Of a stretch of 7,878 bases of DNA, positions 1 through 5,159 are shown piece after piece (the first letter of the stretch is position 1; each line of letters opens with the position of its first letter). The translations under genes and the position numbers were made by a program. Location of the stretch: NCBI GenBank assembly GCA_043793345.1, contig JAYVXF010000061.1, forward strand, positions 1 to 7,878. The letters run 5' to 3'. Source of the stretch: UKL13-2 sp043793345 (GTDB taxonomy: Bacteria > Pseudomonadota > Gammaproteobacteria > Burkholderiales > Usitatibacteraceae). The notes beneath the pieces were generated by a model. The model had not been told where the DNA came from, searched no databases, and saw only the letters and a list, made by a program, of their open reading frames with translations.

Positions 1-28
1 TGTGTCTCCATGCCGCAGGTTTTTTCAT
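1..28 (-). CDS. 5' end of an unidentified gene, second gene of the left-edge pair (partial)
   Basis: An ATG at 28-26 overlaps the TGA stop of the DUF4258 gene (27-25) in the ATGA arrangement typical of translationally coupled genes. Only nine codons remain before the window ends, reading MKKPAAWRH, which is too little to assign a family. DUF4258 genes are, from memory, often paired with a small antitoxin-like gene (zinc-finger MqsA-type or XRE helix-turn-helix). The position fits such a partner, but nothing visible proves it. The MqsA-type start, with an early CxxC, is not seen in these nine residues. Confidence 0.55.
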
Positions 29-372
29 GACACGTCCTCCCATTCCACAGTTTTCACAAACAATTTAGCGTTCTGCAAGATGATTGTTACCACCCCCGCC
101 GTCCTTCCTCCTCTGATCTTCAAAGTCACCTTACATTTCCATTCGTTTTGCGCTGTCTGCTCTGGCGGCTCATCGACGTATCCCGAACGCAGAACACGGA
201 ATACATCAACGTCAAAAATTTCCCTTTCGGCCATTCGCTCCAAAGCGTGAGTGCCCAATATTACGTTTTCGGTGACAAGGGCAATCTGTTGAATTCGCTT
301 TTCGGCGACTGCCGCAGTAAGTCTCAATTCAGTGGGCTTCGAGCCCGACTTAGGCGTAGGCGATTTCGGCAT
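25..372 (-). CDS. DUF4258 domain-containing protein, possible toxin of a toxin-antitoxin pair
   Basis: This predicted small soluble protein of 115 residues begins MPKSPTPKSG. The N-terminal ~20 residues are basic and low-complexity. A helical segment follows, then the DUF4258-like core from about residue 37 to the end: HALERMAERE (His42, Arg46, Arg50), a GYVDE turn near 64-68, and a beta-rich half ending in LFVKTVEWEDVS. The frame is open up to 597, but residues before 372 are rejected. They would cross the promoter and a palindromic non-coding element, and they have no domain character. An ATG at 381 (118 residues) is the alternative start; it lies inside the -10 box, so 372 is preferred. 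No Shine-Dalgarno precedes either. The stop overlaps the next gene by 4 bases (ATGA), so the two are probably co-translated. The molecular function of the family is not established to my knowledge. A toxin role is inferred from the paired layout and the operator-like promoter. Confidence 0.75.
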   Translation of the reverse strand: MPKSPTPKSGSKPTELRLTAAVAEKRIQQIALVTENVILGTHALERMAEREIFDVDVFRVLRSGYVDEPPEQTAQNEWKCKVTLKIRGGRTAGVVTIILQNAKLFVKTVEWEDVS

Positions 373-374
373 GA

Positions 375-389
375 CTATCATAATGATAG
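375..389. repeat. Perfect 15-bp palindrome, likely operator
   Basis: The plus strand reads CTATCATAATGATAG: two 7-bp arms around a single central base. It covers roughly -16 to -2 of the DUF4258 promoter, where a bound dimeric repressor would block RNA polymerase. Autorepression by the product of the partner gene or by a complex of the two is inferred from position only. Confidence 0.6.
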
Positions 390-408
390 ATTGATTTTTG
401 GTTGTCAA
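375..408 (-). promoter_or_regulatory. Sigma-70 promoter of the DUF4258 gene, operator overlapping the -10
   Basis: Reading the minus strand, a perfect TTGACA occupies 408-403, followed by a 17-nt spacer and CATTAT at 385-380 (4 of 6 matches to TATAAT). The predicted transcription start is about 373, one base before the ATG at 372, so the mRNA would be leaderless or nearly so. Other -10-like hexamers (TATCAT, TATGAT) are present, but at spacings of 14 and 20 nt. The whole -10 region lies inside a perfect palindrome. Confidence 0.65.
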
Positions 409-458
409 GTTCCCTGAATCCAGCCGCCCCGGCGGAAGCGGGAACCAAGACTTCGAAA

Positions 459-492
459 TATTTTTTGGTCGGGTAGCCCGCCGACAAAAATA
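459..492. repeat. Imperfect palindromic element
   Basis: The arms TATTTTTTGGTCGGG and CCCGCCGACAAAAATA pair around a TAG loop with one or two bulged bases. RNA from either strand would begin the stem with U and end with A. That is the reverse of a rho-independent terminator (A-rich upstream, U-run downstream), so it is not called one. The adjoining segment 411-447 is also rich in small GC inverted repeats. The whole stretch resembles the short palindromic intergenic units dispersed in many proteobacterial genomes, but copy number cannot be judged from one window. Confidence 0.4.
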
Positions 493-629
493 CCAAACAC
501 AAGCACCCGCGCGCTTCCTGGCGGCATTATGCCCGAAACGCCGCGCCCCTATTAGAGTTTTCTCATTCATTATTGCGCTGTGCGCTGGATCCTTCACACA
601 TGGCTACAAACCTCACAACTCGCCCGGCG

Positions 630-669
630 TACAATATCCCCTTCCAATCCCCACTCCATTCCCACACCC
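630..669 (+). promoter_or_regulatory. C-rich G-free leader of pepP with a possible -10 box
   Basis: No G occurs from 630 to 671, immediately upstream of and into the pepP ATG, and about half the bases are C. There is therefore no Shine-Dalgarno. TACAAT at 630-635 matches the -10 consensus in 5 of 6 positions, but no good -35 lies 16-18 nt upstream, so the promoter is tentative. Initiation probably relies on an unstructured leader. The base bias is also that of a Rho-loading site. Confidence 0.35.
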
Positions 670-2007
670 ATGAAACGTGAAACCCTCCCCATCCCGGTCG
701 TCCTGCCAAACATCAAAGCCCACGCCAAGCGCCGTGCGCGTCTTGCCAAAACGCTGAAGGAAGGCTTGTTGCTGTTGCCGACCTCGCCCGAGGTCGCGCG
801 CAATGCTGATGCGCATTACGATTACCGTTGGGATAGCGCCTTTTATTACCTCACCGGATTCCGCGAGCCGGAGGCGGTGGTGGCGATTACGCTGGGCAAA
901 AAGCCGCGGCAGATTCTGTTTTGCCGCGAGAAGAATCTGGAACGTGAAATCTGGGATGGCTTTCGCTTTGGTCCCGCGATGGCGAAGGAAGTTTTTGATT
1001 TCGACGAAACCTATCCGCTCTCGGAACTGGAAGCGCGTATTCCAGATTTGATGGCCAATGAGGTGGTGATTCACACGCCGCTCGGTGCATCGGCTGAGTG
1101 GGATGCGTCTGTCACGCGCTGGCTGAATGTTGTGCGCAGCAAGGCGCGCCAGGGCATTTCAGCACCGGCCGAGTTGCGCGATGTGCGTATGGCGCTCGGC
1201 CAGATGCGCGTCGTCAAAGATGAAGTCGAGATCGACATCATGCAGCGCGCGAATAAAATTTCGTCGAATGCGCATATCCGCGCGATGAAGTTTGCCAAAC
1301 CCGGGATGTTCGAATACCAGATCGAGGCGGAGCTACTGCATGAATTCGTGAAGAACGGCGCGCGCCAGCCGGCCTACGGCAGCATCGTCGCGACCGGTGG
1401 CAATGCGTGTGTGTTGCACTATCGCGAAAATTCGGCACCGCTGAAAAAAGGCGACTTGATGTTGATCGATGCGGGTTGCGAGCTGGAAAGCTACGCGGCT
1501 GACATCACCCGCACATTCCCGGTTGCGGGCAAATTCAGCGGGCCGCAAAAAGATATTTATGAATTGGTACTCGAATCTCAGCTTGCGTGCATAAAGGCGG
1601 TGAAGCCGGGCGCGCCATTCGGCAAATATCACGAGGTTGCGGTCAATGTGCTCGCACAAGGGCTGATCGATTTGAAGTTGTGCAAAGGGTCGCTTAGCGG
1701 TGTGATCGAGAAGGAAACTTACAAGCAGTTTTACATGCATCGTGCCGGCCATTGGCTGGGGCTTGACGTGCATGATGCGGGCGATTACAAATTGCGCGAT
1801 GGCAAATGGGTGACGCTTGAGCCGGGCATGGTGTTGACGGTAGAGCCGGGCTTGTACATTCGTCCGGCAGATAATGTGCCGAAACATTTCTGGGATATTG
1901 GCGTGCGGATTGAGGACGATATTCTGGTGACGAAAAAAGGCAATACCAATCTTACGGCGTCTTGTCCGAAGTCGGTGAAGGATGTGGAAGCGTTGACGGT
2001 GGCGTAG
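670..2007 (+). CDS. pepP: Xaa-Pro aminopeptidase (aminopeptidase P II)
   Basis: This 445-residue cytoplasmic M24B metallopeptidase removes an N-terminal residue when the second residue is proline. The N-terminal half is the AMP_N domain (DYRWDSAFYYLTGFREPEAV, about residues 51-70). The C-terminal half is the pita-bread catalytic domain. The five dinuclear-metal ligands expected from E. coli PepP can all be placed: Asp267 (LIDAG), Asp278 (ADITRTFP), His361 (GHWLGLDVHD), Glu392 (TVEPGLY) and Glu415 (RIEDD). The length is close to the 441 of E. coli. The frame stays open upstream to a GTG at 580, but those 30 extra residues have no family counterpart, so the ATG at 670 is chosen despite having no Shine-Dalgarno. 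It is the first gene of the pepP-ubiH-ubiI-like block and stops 10 nt before ubiH. Its link to ubiquinone synthesis is positional, not biochemical. Confidence 0.95.
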   Translation: MKRETLPIPVVLPNIKAHAKRRARLAKTLKEGLLLLPTSPEVARNADAHYDYRWDSAFYYLTGFREPEAVVAITLGKKPRQILFCREKNLEREIWDGFRFGPAMAKEVFDFDETYPLSELEARIPDLMANEVVIHTPLGASAEWDASVTRWLNVVRSKARQGISAPAELRDVRMALGQMRVVKDEVEIDIMQRANKISSNAHIRAMKFAKPGMFEYQIEAELLHEFVKNGARQPAYGSIVATGGNACVLHYRENSAPLKKGDLMLIDAGCELESYAADITRTFPVAGKFSGPQKDIYELVLESQLACIKAVKPGAPFGKYHEVAVNVLAQGLIDLKLCKGSLSGVIEKETYKQFYMHRAGHWLGLDVHDAGDYKLRDGKWVTLEPGMVLTVEPGLYIRPADNVPKHFWDIGVRIEDDILVTKKGNTNLTASCPKSVKDVEALTVA

Positions 2008-2017
2008 CCGTTACTTA

Positions 2018-3181
2018 ATGGACAACATTGTTGTCATCGGTGCCGGTCCGGTCGGTGCCACATTCGCGTTACTCGCAAAACGCCAGGGACTAAATGTCTC
2101 GCTGATGGAGGCGCGCGAGGGCGTGTCACGCGAGACGCGCACGCTTGCGCTCTCGCACGGCAGCCGCGATATTCTCGATGCCGCCAATGCGTGGGGCGTC
2201 GGCCTGAATGCGGCTGAAATTCACGCCATACACACTTCGCAAAAAGGTGGCTTCGGTCGTTCGCTGATTACGGCTGAGGATGGCAACGTGCCGGCGCTCG
2301 GTTATGTGCTGTCGTATGCCGACTTGCAAGCGGCGCTGGATGCGCAGCTTCTACAGCAGCAAATTTCTGTGCAACGCGGCGCAGTGGTTTCTTCGTTTGA
2401 AGAACATGTTGACCACGTCGAGATTCAATTCACCCAGGATGGTCGCTCACAGGTCTGTGAAGCCGCTATCGTGGTGCTGGCCGATGGCGGCGCCAATCTT
2501 GGCAAAGTGCCTGCCATTTCCAGCGCCGAGAAAGATTACGGCCAGGCGGCGTTGCTGGGACATATCGAAACCGACACGCCGCATCGCGGCACTGCGTACG
2601 AGCGCTTTACGCCGGAAGGGCCTGCGGCGTTGTTACCGCATGGCGGCGCTATGGATTATTCGATGGTGTGGGTTTCTTCACCCGCACGTATCGAGGAGCT
2701 GAAGGCGTTGGATGATGCCGCATTTCTGGCCGCGTTCCAGCAGCACTTCGGCCATCGCGCCGGGCACTTCACGGCGATTAATAGTCGTCGCAGTTATCCG
2801 CTGCGATTGCGCACCGTGTCATCGCGCGTGGCGGGAAATATTGTGGTGATCGGCAACGCGGCGCAGGCGCTACATCCCGTGGCGGGGCAGGGTTTCAATC
2901 TCGGGCTGCGCGACGCGAGTGATCTCGCGCGCTTGTTGGCAGAAGCGAGGCGCGAACAAATCGGCAACGCGATTTTCGCCGATGCGCTGAAGAAATATGG
3001 ACTGGCAAGGAATACCGACGTGGAGCGCAGCGTTGGCTTCACCGATTTTCTGGTGGGTGCTTTTTCGAACGACCATCTTGCCGCGCGCTTGCCACGCGGG
3101 CTGGCGCTGGCAGCGGTGGACATGCTGCCGTTCGCACGGCGCGCGTTGGCCAAGCGCATGTTGTTTGGTGCGCCGAAATGA
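2018..3181 (+). CDS. ubiH: Ubiquinone biosynthesis FAD-dependent hydroxylase UbiH
   Basis: This 387-residue flavoprotein monooxygenase is expected to hydroxylate the polyprenylated ring (C6 in E. coli UbiH), using O2 and FAD on the cytoplasmic face of the membrane. Seen: an N-terminal Rossmann fold with GxGxxG (VVIGAGPVGATF, residues 5-16); an acidic Glu31 at the end of the second strand for the adenosine ribose; the mid-protein ADG motif (155-157); and the second FAD motif GNAAQALHPVAGQGFNLG (279-296), followed by RD. UbiH-like details include ERFTPEGPAALLP (195-207), RRSYPL (257-262) and a C-terminal VGFTDFLVGAFSN. These favour UbiH over UbiI or UbiF. The start lies 10 nt after the pepP stop without a clear Shine-Dalgarno, which suggests reinitiation by ribosomes leaving pepP. 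Its end overlaps the next hydroxylase gene by 4 nt. Confidence 0.92.
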   Translation: MDNIVVIGAGPVGATFALLAKRQGLNVSLMEAREGVSRETRTLALSHGSRDILDAANAWGVGLNAAEIHAIHTSQKGGFGRSLITAEDGNVPALGYVLSYADLQAALDAQLLQQQISVQRGAVVSSFEEHVDHVEIQFTQDGRSQVCEAAIVVLADGGANLGKVPAISSAEKDYGQAALLGHIETDTPHRGTAYERFTPEGPAALLPHGGAMDYSMVWVSSPARIEELKALDDAAFLAAFQQHFGHRAGHFTAINSRRSYPLRLRTVSSRVAGNIVVIGNAAQALHPVAGQGFNLGLRDASDLARLLAEARREQIGNAIFADALKKYGLARNTDVERSVGFTDFLVGAFSNDHLAARLPRGLALAAVDMLPFARRALAKRMLFGAPK

Positions 3182-4335
3182 GTGCGGGTATCGTTGTCGT
3201 CGGCGCTGGCCCGGTGGGTTTGGCATTTGCGCTTGCCGCGTCGCGTCTCGCCAATATTGATGTCACCGTCATTGAACGCAGCGCTGCACCTGCCGCAGCA
3301 GCGGAATTGACGACGATATTCGATCACCGCGTCTACGCGCTGTCGCCCGCGTCGCTTGCGTTTCTCGGTGAGCTCGACGCGACACCCGCGCCCGCGCGTG
3401 CCGCCAAGGTGCGCGCCATGCAGGTGTGGGGTGATGACGGCAACAGCCATCTCGATTTGGTGCAGGGTCAGCCGATTGCCACCATCGTCGAGCACGCCGC
3501 GTTGATGTTCGCGCTGGAACACGCCCTCGCGCGCAATGACCGCATTCGTATGCTGCGCGGTGCGACGCTTGTGGCGATGCGTGCGGACGGCAATCAGCGC
3601 GAATTGGCGATGGCCGACGGCACGACGCTACCCGCGGATTTGGTGGTGGGCGCCGACGGCAGCCGCTCGCAAATTCGCGAGTGGGCCGGTATTGCCGCTG
3701 AGACAAAAGATTACGAAAGCGATGGCATCGTTGCCAATTTTCACAGCGAATTTGCGCACGGTGACGTTGCGCGGCAATGGTTCGCGAATGATTCTGTGCT
3801 GGCATATTTGCCGTTGCCGCAGCAGCAGATTTCGGTCGTTTGGTCGGTAACGAAACAAAAATCCGCCGCATTAAAATCGCTCGCTGATGAACAATTTTGC
3901 TCGAACGTTGCCGCTGCCGGACATCAAGCGCTCGGCAATCTCACGCTGACTTCACCGATTGCCCGCTTTCCGCTCTCTCGCGTGATCGCCCGCCACTCGG
4001 TCGCGCCGGGCTTGGCGTTGATGGGCGACGCGGCGCATGCTGTTCATCCGCTTGCAGGGCAAGGCGTGAATCTGGGATTTGCCGACGCGCGTATCTTGTT
4101 TGGGATATTGCGCCAGCGCTCGAAATTTTCGGCCATTGGCGACCTGCTGGTATTGCGTAAGTATGGGCGCGCCCGGCGCGAAGCGACCTTCGCCTTGAGC
4201 GAAGTCACCGACAAACTGCGCGCGTTATACATGAGCGACGTGAAAGCAGCCGGATGGATGCGCAATCAGGGGCTTACGCTGCTGAACGCCGTGCCGCGCG
4301 CCAAGGCGGCGCTGATCGACTATGCGATCAGCTAA
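3178..4335 (+). CDS. UbiH/UbiI/UbiF-family FAD-dependent ubiquinone hydroxylase (UbiI-like by position)
   Basis: This second flavoprotein monooxygenase (385 residues) is a paralogue of the gene before it. Seen: GxGxxG in VVVGAGPVGLAF (7-18); Glu33 at the end of beta-2; the family motif DHRVYALS (49-56); GADGSRSQIR (158-167); and GDAAHAVHPLAGQGVNLGFAD (283-303, key residues Gly283, Asp284, His287). The second motif has GDAAH and GVNLG as in UbiI and UbiF, not the GNAAQ/GFNLG of UbiH. It probably performs another ring hydroxylation of ubiquinone synthesis: C5 if UbiI-like, C6 if UbiF-like. The place directly after ubiH matches E. coli ubiI (visC), but substrate position cannot be read from these motifs, so no symbol is given. 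The ATGA overlap (3178-3181) with ubiH predicts coupled translation and roughly equal amounts, which would suit partners in the Ubi complex. Confidence 0.9.
   Translation: MSAGIVVVGAGPVGLAFALAASRLANIDVTVIERSAAPAAAAELTTIFDHRVYALSPASLAFLGELDATPAPARAAKVRAMQVWGDDGNSHLDLVQGQPIATIVEHAALMFALEHALARNDRIRMLRGATLVAMRADGNQRELAMADGTTLPADLVVGADGSRSQIREWAGIAAETKDYESDGIVANFHSEFAHGDVARQWFANDSVLAYLPLPQQQISVVWSVTKQKSAALKSLADEQFCSNVAAAGHQALGNLTLTSPIARFPLSRVIARHSVAPGLALMGDAAHAVHPLAGQGVNLGFADARILFGILRQRSKFSAIGDLLVLRKYGRARREATFALSEVTDKLRALYMSDVKAAGWMRNQGLTLLNAVPRAKAALIDYAIS
4311..4332 (+). other. Hairpin at the 3' end of the second hydroxylase gene
   Basis: A perfect 8-bp stem, GCTGATCG (4311-4318) and CGATCAGC (4325-4332), closes a 6-nt loop (ACTATG). 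It ends exactly before the TAA stop. No U-run follows, so it is not a standard rho-independent terminator. It could act as an mRNA 3'-end stabiliser, a pause site, or nothing, since it also encodes the last residues. Confidence 0.4.
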
Positions 4336-4396
4336 AATGCGGGCTCATTATCAAGCTCACCGGGAACCAACACTTCCGCCGTCGCTCCAATCCGAA

Positions 4397-4410
4397 TTGA
4401 ATTCAAGGAA
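4397..4410 (+). promoter_or_regulatory. dsbC ribosome binding site abutting a small palindrome
   Basis: AAGGAA at 4405-4410 lies 6 nt before the GTG at 4417 and decides that start. It overlaps the perfect 10-bp palindrome TTGAATTCAA (4397-4406), which is part of an AT-rich patch that also contains GAATTGAATTC (4394-4404). No convincing promoter was found in the 81-nt gap. TAAAAT at 4333-4338 resembles a -10 but has no -35. Confidence 0.6.
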
Positions 4411-4416
4411 TCACAC

Positions 4417-5145
4417 GTGAAACTCATCAAGTCTCTGCTGATATTGGCGTTAACGATTTTTGCCGTTTCCGCTTTCGCCAACGAGTCGGTCAAACAGGAA
4501 CTCGCCAAAAAATACCCTGAGGTCAAGCCTGATCGCATTACGAAAACGCAGTACGGCAATCTGTTTGAAGTTTTTGCCAATGGCGAAATTTTGTATACCG
4601 ATGAGAAGGTCACGTTTTTGTTGCTCGGCACCCTGGTCGATGCGCAAACGCGTACCAACATCAGCGAAGCGCGACTGCAAAAACTCAACGTCATCAACTT
4701 TAACGACTTGCCGTTCGACAATGCGATCAAGCTGGTTCGCGGCAACGGTAGCCGCCGCATGGCGATTTTCGCGGATCCCAATTGTGGCTACTGCAAACGC
4801 TTCGAGCAGGATGTAAACACCACCGACAACATCACCGCCTACATTTTTACCTATCCGATTCTTGCCGCAGATTCTATGGATAAGTCGAAATCGATCTGGT
4901 GCTCGACGGATCGTTTGAAAGCCTGGCAGGATCAGATGTTGCGCGAGAAACCACCGACCGCGAAGGGGACATGTGAAACGCCGGTAGACAAGGTGCTCGC
5001 ACTGGGCCGGAAATTAAATGTTACCGGCACGCCGACGACTTTTTTTGAAGACGGCGAACGCATCTCCGGGGCGCTGCCAAAAGACCGGATTGAGGCCAAG
5101 CTGGTGGCGGCCAAGGCGGGCGGCGTAACTGCGGCGAGCAAGTAA
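4417..5145 (+). CDS. dsbC: Periplasmic thiol:disulfide isomerase DsbC
   Basis: This 242-residue secreted protein is expected to shuffle wrong disulfides in periplasmic proteins and to be kept reduced by DsbD. Residues 1-21 form a Sec signal peptide: basic MKLIK, a hydrophobic core, and a probable cleavage after AFA (about residue 21). The DsbC-type N-terminal dimerisation domain follows (about 25-85, including NGEILYTDEKVTFLLLGTLVD). The thioredoxin-fold domain then carries the active site CGYC (Cys123-Cys126), as in E. coli DsbC. Cys162 and Cys186 match the second, structural disulfide pair. TGTPT (204-208) supplies the cis-proline loop. The start is GTG, chosen for the AAGGAA 6 nt upstream and because the signal peptide begins there. 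It may be co-transcribed with the hydroxylase genes. The 3' end converges on mltA with a 14-nt gap. Confidence 0.94.
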   Translation: MKLIKSLLILALTIFAVSAFANESVKQELAKKYPEVKPDRITKTQYGNLFEVFANGEILYTDEKVTFLLLGTLVDAQTRTNISEARLQKLNVINFNDLPFDNAIKLVRGNGSRRMAIFADPNCGYCKRFEQDVNTTDNITAYIFTYPILAADSMDKSKSIWCSTDRLKAWQDQMLREKPPTAKGTCETPVDKVLALGRKLNVTGTPTTFFEDGERISGALPKDRIEAKLVAAKAGGVTAASK

Positions 5146-5157
5146 TTCGTGTTACGC
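5123..5157. repeat. Inverted repeat spanning the dsbC/mltA convergent junction
   Basis: GCGTAAC at 5123-5129 and GTTACGC at 5151-5157 are perfect complements with a 21-nt loop that includes the dsbC stop. It lies where both convergent genes end, so it could serve as a weak shared end structure. There is no U-run on either strand, and a 7-bp pair at this distance can arise by chance. Confidence 0.25.
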
Positions 5158-5159
5158 GA

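Larger units (their letters stand above)
390..669. other. Non-coding divergent region between the DUF4258 gene and pepP
   Basis: About 280 nt with no convincing gene. The frames open across it (minus to 597; plus 398-673) have no Shine-Dalgarno or recognisable domain. It holds the -35 box of the minus-strand promoter (403-408), a CG-rich 5-bp hairpin at about 424-435, an imperfect palindromic element at 459-492, and a C-rich, G-poor leader leading into pepP. No rho-independent terminator is visible on either strand. Confidence 0.6.

Noticed and set aside
461..490. Rho-independent terminator
   Set aside because: The stem has T before and A after on both strands, the reverse of a terminator, and no U-run follows.
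373..597. N-terminal extension of the DUF4258 reading frame on the minus strand
   Set aside because: It runs through the -35/-10 promoter and a palindromic non-coding element, has no Shine-Dalgarno and no domain character; the ATG at 372 fits the promoter.
580..669. Upstream GTG start adding 30 residues to PepP
   Set aside because: The extra residues have no counterpart in the family, and the ATG at 670 gives a length close to E. coli PepP.
1333..1887. 184-codon open frame antisense to pepP
   Set aside because: It lies wholly within pepP, whose catalytic motifs are complete; no domain or ribosome binding site of its own.
2794..3522. 242-codon open frame antisense to the two hydroxylase genes
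   Set aside because: Low-complexity Arg/Ala-rich shadow spanning two clear genes and their junction.
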